Assembly (NCBI GenBank): GCA_037367355.1
Contig: CM074699.1
Location: forward strand, 2,046,001-2,110,000
DNA: 64,000 nt
Origin: Neoscytalidium dimidiatum
Lineage: Eukaryota > Ascomycota > Dothideomycetes > Botryosphaeriales > Botryosphaeriaceae
Direction: 5' to 3'
The notes beneath the pieces were generated by a model, which was not told where the DNA came from, did no database searches, and saw only the letters and a program-made list of their open reading frames with translations. Shown here in pieces: positions 33,649 to 45,351 of the stretch. Position 1 is the first letter of the stretch, and the number at the start of each line of letters is the position of its first letter. A program made the position numbers and the translations under genes.

Positions 33649-35807
33649 TCAATCTCCCCTTTGCCAACGCGTCACCTCCATTGGCCCCTCAACCTCACGA
33701 ATATACCCCAATGCACACTCGCTGAAGGCAACTCGTTTCTGCGCTGCATAAAAGCCATCGTACTGTTCGTCTAGTGCATCTGCCAACGTATTTACGTCGC
33801 CGGCGGGGTGTGGCACCTTCCAGGGCTGCGTGCAGCTAGTACCAGCACAACTCTTCAGCACCATTAGGAGCGTATCTAGGCGGTGGACAACGTTAGGGAG
33901 GGGGCGAGAGAGTAGGGTTGTATTCTGGGATTGTAAAGATGGAGAGAGGAGGTTTGTAAGCTGGTAAGGGTCATTCTGTTGACTATGCGTAAGTGCTGTG
34001 ATGAACTAACTGATGGAAGAATCTAGGGACTACTAACCTGAACGTCGTAAAGTTCATGCTCATTAGTACACCAGACGCTGTAGGCAAAGGAGTACGACTC
34101 GCCAACTATCCGGAGGAATTTGTATGTAGTATTGTCCATTTCAGCTGTAGAGATATGTCAGGTCCCTCGTCCTTTCATCGATCCATAAAAGCATATGGGA
34201 GATTTCACGCATCGACGTCCGAGCGGACTCATTTGAGTCCAACGTGATGACGAATGGCAAACACCCCCCACCCCAAGAAGAAGGGAAAGGAAGTGTGCAG
34301 GAGATCACACTTACGTCTTGCAAATGTTCCTTCTTCCTGTCCCTGGCCCCAAAATTCGACTGTCACATGCTCATACCTCCTCTTCCCCACACCTTCCCTC
34401 TCCGCTTCCACCAAATCTCTCTCCCTTACCGGCATCGCTAGGCCGTCAAAATCATCCCTCATCCCTATCCCCGCGAGCTCGAAGATCGTGGGCGCGATAT
34501 CCGTATGGGTCGTCGGCCAACCCACTGTCCTATTCTTCGCAACTCCAGGCCCACGCACGAAGAATGGCACAAGGATATCCTCCTCGAAGCCGCACGACTT
34601 ACCGGGCCCGAGCCGGTGCTGGCCGATGTGGAAGCCATTGTCGGACGTGTAGATGACGTAGGTGTCGTCCAGCACGCCGAGGGCATCGAGCCGCGTCACC
34701 AGCGCGTCGATTAGCTCGTCCACCGCCTGTAAGGCCTCGAGCCGCAGCCGGTAGAACTCGTCGCCGTACGTCAGCTCGCTCGAGTTCAGCGGCGATAGGT
34801 CCGCTATCCAGGAGACCGCGCCGCCGTGGGCAGCGCCGCTCGGGTTGAAGTTTGGCGTCCGTGGTACGCGAGCGTTGGGGAAAAGGCCTTGGTGCCGTTT
34901 GGCTGCTTCGGGCAGGGAAAAGATGGTCCGTTCTGGTAGGATGGTAGCGGCGGAGTGAGGGCCGATGGGAGAGACCGCCATGAAGAACTGCAAAGGTGCC
35001 ATGTATGGATTAGCGACTCTGCACTGCTCTTTGGGGAGAGGAGTACGGACGGGCTGCCTGCCGGCCGTGGCTGCGGCTGCGGCTTCGTCGAGGAATGCAA
35101 GCGCACTGCGTGTGACCAAGTCGGTGGAGTATTCGCCACTTTCATAGCGTGGAGGTTCGCGGTTGCGTTGGAAACTGGAATTGTAGTACTTGTAGAGATT
35201 AGGAGAGACCAGGACTTTAAGGAAGGATGGTCAGCAAGCGTACTTAAGTCCTTGGTAAAAGGGTATAAGTATACAGTCTGTTCCATTCCAGCCAGCTGGG
35301 AAGGGTTTATCATAGTTTTTGGTGCTAAGCCCGTTCATCAATTTTCCAACGTAGTACGTATTGTACCCAGCGTCTTGAAGCCATATCGGGAGGTAGTTTT
35401 CGTTGTGGCCCTCCTCAATAAATTTGGGCCACCCTCTTAGACCCTGTCAGCACGCTTACTTTTACATCTATCACCGGGACCAATGGCTACCCATATGGTG
35501 GTCTGGTATTTGTCACGTTTGTGTTGTGCGCAGCTTTGCCAGTCCACAAGCTCGTGCGGGAGGGGCAGCACTGTGCAACTGTGCAGTAGTGGCTTCGAAA
35601 CTCAGTTCCATGCTGCTTGATATTTTTGCTGAGGAGCGGTTGGTAGTCCAGCGAGCCCATTCGTTTGTCCTGGTCGTCGGACATAATGAACAAGAAATTT
35701 GGCCTCCATGTGGGACATTGCGGCTGTTCCGTGGCGTAGACATGGCTATTCTGTGTCAAAAGAAGCGCTTGGATCGAGGGCAGCAAGAGAGACGATGTTG
35801 GAAACAT
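33649..35807 (-). CDS. Sulfatase (arylsulfatase family)
   Basis: Five exons: 35807-35491, 35435-35275, 35214-34315, 34144-34038, 33975-33649, total 603 residues. It should hydrolyse sulfate esters. The metal-binding start is NFLFIMSDDQDKRM, and the active-site motif CCPSRTSLWTGK (Cys80) fits C-x-P-S-R, in which the first Cys is converted to formylglycine by a modifying enzyme. Further sites are YVGKLMNGL, YTSDNGFHIGQHRLGPGK and THTDIAPTIFELAG. The first about 25 residues are hydrophobic and may be a signal peptide, so it may be secreted or vacuolar. Codon phases are consistent and no stop interrupts it. The neighbours do not reveal the substrate; scavenging of sulfate is a reasonable guess. 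Confidence 0.94.
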
Positions 35808-36931
35808 TGCTTCGAGTCGGGGTGGCGTTCGGACTTGGTTAACTGCTCATCTTAAAATGGTCTCCAAACCCTCAAATGATCACTTGAGATCGGAAGTTTC
35901 GAAAAGCCACTTGATTCGTGCAGGGCTGCATTTAAATTCACACTAACAGGGGAGACCCGTGCCAGGTTATCTGTAACCACATGAAAAGCCAAGTCTGCGA
36001 GCTGTTCGCCTTGCGAGCGGAGCCCCTCATCCCTGCTTTCCGAAGCTTCCCGTGTGAGACTTTTCTGTCCTCTTACACAAAATGGCTCCAGTATTCTATC
36101 ATTGCGTCATGTTTAGTATGCTCAAATCAGCTCTCTATGGTTCGATTAGCCTGATCGATATTGATTGGTTCTTCGTTCCTGAAACGATAGCTCTAGAGAT
36201 CTGTGCATCCAGCTTTACAAGCTGTAGGTCTCCTATAAGGCAATGCCATATCAGAACATGAATTCCCCCTACATACTAAAAGGCCTGCATGTCCCTTGAG
36301 CAAATATGTCAGGCACAATTATGTCGGTAACTTTCGGGAGCGCCAAGCACTGATCCCAGTCGGTCAAGAGAAACTCAAATCTAGTGTCACGAGGGTCCGA
36401 TTGCTCGGAGAGAAGAGCCGACAGAATTCCATTGGTTAACTGTGATGCCGCAAGGACAACAAGTTGTACAGAGCTTCAATAACGTGTTGGCTTCAGGTCT
36501 GGTGCGTTGTGCAATAGTAATCAGGCGTTGTTGTGAATAACGATCTTCCTTTCGCGTCTAACATGTCTAGCTTTCGGCTTGAGGCAATTTGCCGGCTAAA
36601 ATTACTTCCCGTCTGTTTACTGACCTCTGCTCAAACTCTCTCAGCCGAGCAATCAGCCCTTGATCTTGGAAAATCTCCTTCGAGACGATAAGTAGCCGTT
36701 GCTAAGTAACCTAGTCTGTTGAAAGTGAGCAAGGGCGATGCCTTGTTTGGCGCCTCCAATTTTCAGTGATAGTGTTGTAACCGGTGTCGTGTTGTAGCAA
36801 ACCTCGTAAGTGTTGAACAAAAAGCGGTGCCTAAGTTATCCTTGCGTGCATTATATTGCAACAGTAAATACTTGTATTCGTTGTGTCTGTTCCGTCTTCT
36901 CTGAGAGAGAGCGGAGGAGTTAAACTACCCA

Positions 36932-36947
36932 GCGGCGCTAGCGCCGC
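36932..36947. repeat. Perfect 16-bp GC palindrome
   Basis: GCGGCGCTAGCGCCGC reads the same on both strands. It is an isolated GC-rich element in a relatively A/T-rich stretch. No adjacent gene explains it. Confidence 0.85.
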
Positions 36948-37427
36948 GCTAAGCGCACCTGCCATAACAGATAGCCCCGTCTCGAAGTTTTCCGCGCCAC
37001 AGTTTCTCCCGATTTAGACACATGCGGAGTGACAAAAAGAAAACCGAAACGTAGAACTATAAGTCGTAATTGGATTTACGAGCATTTGCCTCGAGAAGCG
37101 GGGACCATTTTGAGCAGGAGTCCCATACGCCAACCATGTTTGAACTCATGGATTATCCCTCTGAGGGTTATGATGAGGAGGACACTATTTACACAAACCG
37201 ACACACTACGCTAAGCCTCTTTTGTACATTATTCCATGTTAGCCTATGTACCGAACGCTTTCGACCTCAAACAAACCACTCTACTGTTGAGACCAAGGTT
37301 TTGGTTGCTGCACCATGAAACTGAAATCGGATTCCATATGATGGTGCGAAACAAGGGGGTATGTAATGTACTGAAGAAGGAATTAGTATTCGTGCCCTTC
37401 GCTTATAGAAAATCGTTCCTGGGAGAG

Positions 37428-37457
37428 CTTCGAGCAGAAGTAAATTATTGCTCGAAG
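37428..37457. repeat. 9-bp inverted repeat (hairpin)
   Basis: CTTCGAGCA and its exact reverse complement TGCTCGAAG are separated by 12 A/T-rich bases, so the transcript could fold into a stem-loop. No gene lies next to it. Confidence 0.8.
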
Positions 37458-38823
37458 GCTCCGAAGGCTTTAAAAGAGCCAGCATGACGTAGGGCTATCG
37501 CTAAACTTATCCCAACCTTAAGAGCGCATTCCGGCGGGAAATTAATGCATACATGACGAACGGCTGGAATAGCTGTATATTAAATTATCACATAGTTCGT
37601 GATCCCCTTTTTTCTTAGAGCTGACCATCAAATTTTCTTAGGTTTCATGCGAGTAGCCGAATGATAGCTAGAATATCACAGAGATATTCCGGGTTGCCTG
37701 ACAAACAGGGAATGTACAGACATATGTAGGCTTGCAACATGTCCTGTATGGTCGTACACAGCGTTGCCGGGGGCGATAACTCTGGACCATGCTGCCAAAG
37801 CGTACATCTAAAGAGGTTGGCCAGGTGCGCTTGTCCGTTCCCCCTACCTTCGAAAAGACATGCCTTTTCTTCGTGAGTAATAACTAGTGATATACAAGCA
37901 GACGTTGGATTATAGAAGGTAATACGCGCAAGTTGGAGGCCGGTGGATGGACGACCTGATGTGACCTACCTCGGTAGTCGCCACCTCACAGCCTCTGTGC
38001 TGCATGCAAGTGAATCTGGAATTTTCATGCCCGGGGCATTTGCTCTTCACTGAATCCAGCTTGTGGACGTTGGCAACAAGCGCTCAAGCCGAAACGTGAA
38101 CTGAAAAGGGTTATGTAGCAGCCGTGCAACATGTGGAAGAAAGGGTCTTAGCACGCTAGCGGCGCAGCCTCGATTGGTGGATAAGATACACTCCGAGGAC
38201 CCTGCACGGATGATATGATCATCACACAATGCACGCAACAGGCGCCAAGAACTGGGTTTCGCTGAAGCATTTTGTCTTGAAGATGCTTCATTGGCTGCAG
38301 AATCATTCGCTGATCTATCTTCGCAAAGCCCTCCGTGCTTCTTGGAGAGCTGACGGTCTATTTTGGCTCCGCAGAAGAGAGTTGCTAGAAGAAAAAGAGA
38401 GAAAGAAGGAGAGGGCACCTTCCGTTCCTTGCGCCAAACGACCCGATAATAGTCCGTCCTGAAGGAGAGAAAAGGAAAATCCCAATAACACCCAAAGAAG
38501 GACTCCGCAATCCGGAAAGCAGAATAAGTGGCCCAGCACAAAAACGCCTGTCTGTAAATGTGAGCCGCTGACAAAACGAATTTTGCGAGTGCCTAAGTGC
38601 TAAACGAGGACTGCGCATGCACATGCGCACATGCAGGCCGACGAAGTGAAATACAAAAACATTACGAACTATGAAACTAATACACTCCATAGGTGTGTGG
38701 TCTTCGGGGTATCGGGTATCTCGGTGGCTTGTAAGCCCGTGTGGCCGCTTCGTCGTAAAATCCTAAAAGATTCCGCTGGGTTACCAGAGCACGTAGTCAA
38801 TGTTGTGACTACGGGAAATAAAT

Positions 38824-40259
38824 TCAGTCAGGCCGTGTTGCAAATTTCGGAAGTTTCGCCGGAACAAACCCTTCGTTCTCTTCCTTAGACGGCCGGATAT
38901 GCAACGGGGCTCCTGGCCCATGGGGGATAGTTGATGGCGAGGTTGCGAGTGACGTGGGTTGACTGTCGAATGTGGGAAAAGGAATGGTTCCCCCAGATCG
39001 TGGGCTTCGAGGTGGTGAACCGGGTGAACTTCTGATCTCCGACATGACAGCTTTCTGCTTGGGCGATCCGATGGGGGTTTTGTCCTCGGACGATATAGAC
39101 TTTATATGCGACCAGTGTTAGCAAATATAACATTGGCTATCTGCCGATGACTTGAGGAACGGACCATATGTTCCTCCACTTTGAGGCCTCTTCTCGCAGC
39201 AAGAGTCCGAGCAGCCTCTCGCTTTCTTTCAACAGTTTCTTCCTCTTCTCTCTGGACTCGTGCTTCCTCGGATTTGAGCTCCGACAGCGTTGGTACTTCC
39301 TGAATTCCAGCTTCAGAATGCTTATCCACGGACGGAGAGGTCACAGTGGATCGTCTTCTCGATTCACGCGTGCTCTTGGATGATACCGTCCTGGTGGATA
39401 CTCGCGAGCCACGGGGCCGCTTGGAATGCGGAGTTCTGCCGCTACTATTATCGTCAAAAAAAGTACCAGTGTTGCGACGTTCGAGGACGGTCGCAAATTC
39501 GTCGTCCAGCGGCACGGCATCGTCTAGTTCATCCTCGCTAGGCAAGATGTCTCCTCGGGAACTCAACGAGTCGGACGTCATACCCGACTCAGCAGTCCCG
39601 CTCCTCTGTCTTCGATGGGCAAAATATGCGGGGTACTCTTCAGCTTCCTCGATCAATGGTTCCTGCTCGTCCAATGATCTCCGAGTCGCTCCGGGATGCT
39701 CTTGGAGGTCGGCGGCAGAAGGCTTGTAGCGCAGGCCCTTCCCTCCAATCCTCCATGGCAGCCTCCCCAGGAAACCGAAGTATGAGCTAGTGGGGATTAT
39801 GGTGGGATCCTGAGCCACGTCGTGCGGCGGAACGCCGCTCTTTCGGCGACCGGCGGAATAGCGTGCATCACCGCGCCGTGCGCCATAGCTCATGGCGCGC
39901 TGACGGCCTGGTTGAGTGGAAGTGCCCTGGCCAGCCAATAGGCGATCGAACTCGCTGTTACCCCAACCGAAAGGGTCGTCGTTCTCCTCCTCTTCCCAGT
40001 CATCGTAGAAGTCAAAATAGTGCTCAGCACGGGCGCGGCCACGACCTCTTCTTCTGCGCAACAAGCGGTCCTCACGGGAGCCAAAGCAGGGAGCGGCGCA
40101 AGCCTCGAAGCAGCGGGAGATGGAGGCGACGCAAGGGTTGATGTAATTATGGGAAAAGGCATAGATGCCCTCCTGGGCGGCCTCGTTGGCCGACTCGAAG
40201 TTGTGGGAGAGCTCGTCCAGAGTGCGCCTGAGACGCGGGTCATTGCGGTTGCGATACAT
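38824..40259 (-). CDS. Unknown basic, Ser-rich fungal protein
   Basis: Two exons, 40259-39165 and 39099-38824, total 456 residues. The intron call is less certain: the donor GTCCGT is weak, but a GCTAAC branch site and the acceptor AAG fit, and the phases agree. If the intron is not used, the protein ends at 39102. The start was chosen at MYRNRNDPRLRRTLDELSHNF, where a conserved-looking domain begins; an upstream in-frame ATG at 40337 is possible. Noteworthy segments are a Cys-containing helix (CVASISRCFEACAAPCFGSR), an Arg-rich run, an acidic DDWEEEENDDPFGWG, and SSYFGFLGRLPWRIGGKG. The rest is low-complexity with a Lys/Glu coiled region near residue 340. I recognise it only as a filamentous-fungus type hypothetical protein; the Cys cluster could be palmitoylated. 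Confidence 0.8.
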
Positions 40260-41221
40260 GGCGAGGGGAGCTGGCGAGGAGAGCCGGCGGTTGGTCGGGC
40301 GAGGGTGTTGGGCCGAGAAGTGGGTCAGCGAGGGCACATGGACGGCGCGGCGGCGTGGGGTCGCGCGAGGGGAGCACGCCGCGCAGACGGGGGCAGCGCT
40401 CTCGCGGAACTATTTGTAAAGGCAGTGGGCAGTCAAAAGGCGGTCGACATTTGCACGGCTGCTCAACAGCGGGTACGTGAGGCTGACAGGCGATAGGAAG
40501 GTTGGGCGACGTCAGACGAGCTTGGACGGCGGAGCAGCACGCTAGCGGCCGGAACATTGGTAGGTCCGCGCTGCACGGCTGCTCGGAGGCGCAGGGTCCA
40601 CGCCAGAGGCCTGCCGGTGCTGCCCACTGTGTTGAGCTGGCCGCCGCACAGAGACGAAAGAGGGGTTTCTCTGTGCGCACTGCTGTCTGCCCTCGCGCAT
40701 TGCGCTGCCTGGCGCTGCATGCGCCGCGCACCACGCACCACCAACCACGCACCACGCACTCGGCCACGCACCTACGCATCACGCTCGCCGCCAGACACGC
40801 CGGCCGCAGCTCTGGCCCGCGCACTGCGAGGCCGTCCTCGCATTCACCCGCCCGGCGAGCTGTCAGCCAGCAGGCGTCCTGCCGTCACCGGCGCTGCTAG
40901 CCCGGGGTGTGTCGTGGTTGTAGTCATGCGGCTGGTGTGCGGCCACGACTAGATTTGCCTAGTCCGGGTCTGGGGCCGTGAGACGCTGCACCAGTCCGGC
41001 TCCTCATGCATGCCGATCGAGATAGTGAGAGGCCTGGACCGATCCGCACTATGTCCTATCCGTTTTCACCATCGCTGTTTGCTTCTTCGTTGTGGTTTCC
41101 CGCACCACTGCACCACTCCAGCCGCCGACCCGTCCGGCCTGGTGTCCCCGCTGCCTTTCATTAACGTTCGCGTCCCCGCCATGCTGCCTCTGCGTTGCTC
41201 GCCGTCACCCGCTCCGTCATC
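40260..41221. other. Divergent promoter region, GC-rich
   Basis: About 0.96 kb between two divergent genes. It is GC-rich and contains CACGCAC-type repeats at 40727-40793. Many long frames overlap on both strands here and are not credible as genes. Confidence 0.5.
40727..40793. repeat. CACGCAC-rich imperfect repeat
   Basis: Several copies of a CACGCAC-like unit spaced by a few bases, on the plus strand, within the promoter region between the genes at 38824 and 41222. Confidence 0.7.
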
Positions 41222-42424
41222 ATGAGGTACATCCGTTTCTTGAAGGTCCCAAAGACCGACGGCAAGACCCTCAGCGCTCTGATCACCATCACTTCAGATC
41301 TCGGTGAGGACTTCCTGCTCGCTGATGTAGCCCTTACCGCAACCGTCCGCTCTCCCGAGTACAATGGCGACATTTTCCTGCGCAAAAGCCTCAAGTGGTC
41401 CGCTGGCATGCGCGCCCTCCCGGTCTCCTTCGAGCTTGGCAACTGCGACCTGGATTGGCCCATTGTGCTGCACGTTGGCCCCAAGAGCAATCAGATCTCC
41501 GACCGCTTTGAGAGACAGAACAACAACGCCGATCTACCGTCTCTCATCTCCGCTTGGAGCGCCATTGTAGATCTCCCCGCAGGCATCATGGAAGCAGAGA
41601 AAACGGTAGAAAGGCGCTTCACCCCCCTCAGCAACCGCACACTCAGTGTTTGGGAGGAGACTGGAGATAGCATTGCACGACACATCTGGTCTGTCTCCTC
41701 TCGTTGACTTTGCCCTGCAAAAAATTTTTTTTTTTTTCCTCCTTGTGTGCTGACTAGTGCAAGGGATGCGGGGGTGGGCCTTGCAGCCTTCTTTGACAAA
41801 ACCATCGCGATGCAGTACGAGAGCCTGCCTCTTCTGGATTCAATCCTCAGCTCTGCCACGTACAAAAAGTTGAACGTGCTTGAACTGGGCACGGGATGCG
41901 GCATTGTGGGCATCAGCTTGGCGCAGATTATTCCTGACTGCGATGTTACGCTCACTGACTTGCCGGAAGCCCGAGAAATTGCCCAGAGAAATATCGCCGC
42001 TATGAATCCAGCCATGTCTTCTCGGGCGACGTTTGTACCGCTCGACTGGGATGAGCCATTGCCGAAGGCGGTTCGCGAGCGGCAATACGACTTAATTGTG
42101 GTATCTGACTGCACCTACAACCCCGACAGTAGCCCGGCCTTAGTGAATACGCTCAAGGCTCTGACTTCCCGGTCTCCCAAGGCAATCATAGTCCTCGCTA
42201 TGAAAGTTCGGCACGATAGCGAAACCATTTTCTTCGATCTCATGAAGAAGAGTGGGTTCGTCAATGCCACCACAACCTACCAGCCCTTACCCCGTGATGC
42301 TGCCGACTACGACCAGGCTAGCAAGATCGATATTTATCTTTTCCATTCGAGCTCGAGGCCTTTCTCTCCAGAGGCTCCACACTTGGTCGCGGATCCATCA
42401 GTGGTATCTTTCTGGAGAGACTGA
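41222..42424 (+). CDS. METTL21-type protein-lysine methyltransferase
   Basis: Two exons, 41222-41688 and 41758-42424, total 377 residues. It belongs to the seven-beta-strand SAM-dependent methyltransferases of the METTL21/EEF-lysine methyltransferase group, which methylate lysines of elongation factors or chaperones. Visible: an N-terminal beta-rich part (MRYIRFLKVPKT), a WEETGDSIARHIW segment that leads into the fold, motif I LNVLELGTGCGIVGISLA, the acidic DVTLTDLPEA (motif II), PLDWDEPLP, and the motif post-II YDLIVVSDCTYN (replacing the usual D/E-x-x-Y). The intron donor is GTCTGT and the acceptor TAG. A poly-A/T tract lies inside the intron. The target protein is unknown. Confidence 0.88.
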
Positions 42425-43415
42425 ATGCATGAAGCCATGGTCAGAACAGAGATGCATTTGCGCATGAGAGCATATGGTGAAGGGACTGTCCGCGCGATCT
42501 AGCTCACTCACCGGTGAGCTGTCACGTTCACACGGAACCTTCGACCCCATACGGAGCACCCGGCTTCGCTTTTAGGCCGAGATCCGGGATGCTGCGGCAT
42601 CTCGTTTGACGACACGGGACACCAGAGTCCTGGTTTGACGCTCTCACTACACGACCGCGACAGAGAGAGCGTCACGAAGCAGTTTGGAGACGCCACCTAA
42701 AGGATGCGGCTGACTCATAGCAGCTGCACAGCCATGTGAGGCAGCACGGGAAAGCTTGTCTATAATGGCAGGGTCTGTTCATACGAGGATTCCGCAGTGC
42801 AGTAGACGGAAGCAAGAGCGGCAAATAACTGGACACTCTTTTCCAATCGCACCGATGTGATTTGCTTTGCATAGGCGGTCTTGGGGTTGACGTGTACCTG
42901 CTGTGAGGTTGAACGATGGCTGCTATTCTCGGTGAACTTCAGTGCTTGTGATGCTGACTAGGCTCTGCTGGTAAGGCAGAGCTAATCCCCTCAAAGGGGG
43001 CGGATCTGGGGCTCCTTGGGCGACGATAGCCCTACGGCGAGCCCGATCGCCGTGCCATGGCGGCAGCTCTGGACGAGGTGCCGACGAGCACCATTGGCGG
43101 ATGCAAGTGCTTATTCATGGGCTATGCTGCGAAGCTGGGAACTGGGATGCGTTATTTTTTCTCTAGCGCATGCAGGTTCTGGGCTGCGAGCGCTCGCCTG
43201 TCGTCACCGGCCGGCTCAGGCACGCGGGCGCAAGCTCCAGCACACCCGACTCAAAATTCACCACGCCCCTCGATCGCGAACCTCTTCCTCTCGACACCCA
43301 CCGCAACACCTCCTTTCCGCGTGCATCACCCCGGCATCAACGTCGCAGCGCCTGCCAGCTTCAATTGCATCCGCGATTTGCCCGCCTTCCAGCCTCGTCG
43401 GAGTGACTCACTGCG

Positions 43416-43558
43416 GTGCGTAACGAAAACACCCGTCCGTCTACGCCCGGCTTGCCCTGCCCTGCCCTGCCCTGCCCTGTCCTATTCTGCCCTGCCCTCC
43501 GCCACTTTCCTCGCCCGCTCACCGCGACACCGCGCTGACTCTTTCTCGTCGCCCGCAG
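43416..43558 (+). other. Predicted intron in ODC 5' leader
   Basis: Donor GTGCGT at 43416, branch-like GCTGAC near 43535 and acceptor GCAG ending at 43558 give a 143-nt intron in a stretch with no start codons. Splicing is predicted from motifs only. Confidence 0.5.
43454..43498. repeat. CCCTG pentanucleotide repeat
   Basis: Five to six tandem CCCTG units then degenerate copies, inside the predicted leader intron of the ODC gene. Confidence 0.85.
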
Positions 43559-43956
43559 ACGCCCTGGAGCATCCTTAGCCTCGACTGCCTTTGGTCTTCT
43601 CAAAGGCACCGCTACCAAGACGGCCTCGACGGCCTCTGCTTCCGTAGCTCTTCGAATTGTCGCTCGACCCAAAAACAAGGACACCCTCAACAACCTTCCT
43701 CCACCTTCTTCTGCTGAAGTCGCCTCTTGAGCTCGAGCGTTTGATTTTCTCGCCAAATCAAACCTCCCCCCCAGAATTCCCTTACACCCAGCTGCCGCAT
43801 AGGACGCTCTCTGTGGTTCTTCCTCTCCCCGAGGAAGAGTCTAGGAGGCCTCGCCTGTCAACACTCAGCCTCGGATTCGAGCCATTCCGGCCCCCTTAAC
43901 AGGACTTTCCACGCGTTCGAACGATACATCTACCGCCAGGACTGACATCCCTGGTT

Positions 43957-45351
43957 ATGGCACCTTCTGCTATCACCACTACCGAACAGTACGCACCGTT
44001 TTCGATCAAGACATTTACACCGGTCGAACACAATTCTCTTGCCGTCGAAAGCAAACATGGCGCCAAGAATGCCAAACAACTGATTGGTGAAGCATTTATG
44101 AAGCGTGTCAACGCAATCGACTCTGATTCCTGTGACGCGGGTGAAGAAGATGCCTTCTTCGTGGCTGATATGGGCGAGGTCTACCGCCAGCACCTCCGTT
44201 GGAAGATGAACCTGAAGAGGGTCAAGCCGCACTATGGTGAGTCCTTCCCGTGTCTCTAGTGGGTGGCAAATAGCTAACTCAAGGTAGCTGTTAAGTGCAA
44301 CCCCGACCCTCAAGTTCTTCGTCTATTGGCAGAGCTGGGCACCGGCTTCGACTGCGCTTCCAAGGCCGAGATTGAGCAGGTCTTGAAGATGGGCATCGAC
44401 CCTTCGCGTATCATCTACGCGCAGCCTTGCAAGACCAACTCGTACTTGCGCTATGCCGCTCAACAGAACGTCAAGCAGATGACGTTCGACAATGCTGATG
44501 AGCTCTACAAGACGAAGAAGTTCTTCCCTGATGCTGAGCTGTATTTGCGCATCCTCACCGATGATTCGGCTAGTTTGTGCCGCCTCAGTCTCAAGTTCGG
44601 CGCTCCCTTGGATACAACCAGAGATCTGCTTGAGCTGGCCAAGAAGCTGGAGCTGAACGTGGTCGGGGTTGCATTCCACGTTGGCTCTGGTGCGTCTGAT
44701 CCTCACGCCTTCATCAGGGCTGTTGAGGACGCTCGCAACGTCTTCGACCAGGCTGAAGAGCTTGGCTTCAACATGCACACTCTGGACGTCGGCGGCGGCT
44801 TCTCAAGCGAGACTTTCGAGGAAATGGCTGCGGTGCTGTCTAATGCTCTCGACATACACTTCCAGCCGCATATCCGCATTATCGGTGAGCCTGGCCGCTA
44901 CTACGTCTCTTCCGCCTTCAACATCGCGTGTAACGTCATCGCGCGCCGCACCGTTCGCGACGAACAGCTAGACACTACGTCGTACATGCTGTATCTCAAC
45001 GATGGTGTCTACGGAAACTTCTCCAGCATTATGTTCGACCACCAGCATCCGACTCCGCGCATCCTCAAGGTTGGCAAACGCTTCCTGCATGATCAGGAGC
45101 CGTGCGAGTACGACGTCAATGGCCGCCGCCCCACTGACTACTCCATATGGGGCCCTACCTGTGACGGTATCGACTGCATCGCTGAGAAGGTCAGCTTCGC
45201 CGAGGAACTCGACGTTGGTGACTGGCTCTATTTCGAGGATATGGGCGCGTACACCAAGTGCTCGGCCACTCGCTTCAACGGCTTCACCGACAAACATGAG
45301 ACTATCTATGTCTCGAGCGAGCCTGGCGCAAGCGCCCTTTTGGGCATTTAA
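43957..45351 (+). CDS. Ornithine decarboxylase
   Basis: Two exons, 43957-44236 and 44288-45351, total 447 residues. The enzyme uses pyridoxal phosphate to convert ornithine to putrescine, the first step of polyamine synthesis in the cytosol. The PLP-binding Lys96 lies in YAVKCNPDP, split by the intron; other sites are FHVGSG and LDVGGGF for phosphate binding, IIGEPGRYYV, and the C-terminal catalytic Cys in WGPTCDGIDC with the following DWLYFEDMGAYT. Length and motifs are typical of fungal ODC (spe-1 type). The long ATG-free leader upstream suggests translational control, which is known for fungal and animal ODC genes; here it is inference. Antizyme, the usual protein-level regulator, is not in the window. 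Confidence 0.97.

Larger units (their letters stand above)
35808..38823. other. Gene-poor, A/T-richer stretch, 3.0 kb
   Basis: No supported gene. The base composition is visibly more A/T-rich than the gene regions, and frames are short. It contains a perfect palindrome and a hairpin listed separately. I looked for transposase, reverse transcriptase or long terminal repeats and saw none; a decayed mobile element is possible but not shown. Confidence 0.45.
42425..43956. other. ODC upstream region and leader
   Basis: 1.5 kb without a coding gene. The part 43173-43956 has no ATG on the plus strand and is C/T-rich, which fits a long transcribed leader of the ornithine decarboxylase mRNA. The part before about 43170 has several ATGs and may be promoter. 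A pentanucleotide CCCTG repeat sits at 43454-43498. Confidence 0.55.

Noticed and set aside
34254..34652. 132-codon plus-strand frame inside the sulfatase gene
   Set aside because: It is the antisense shadow of sulfatase exon 3.
40020..40824. Large opposed frames in the 40 kb promoter
   Set aside because: GC-rich shadow frames with low-complexity Ala/Arg content on both strands.
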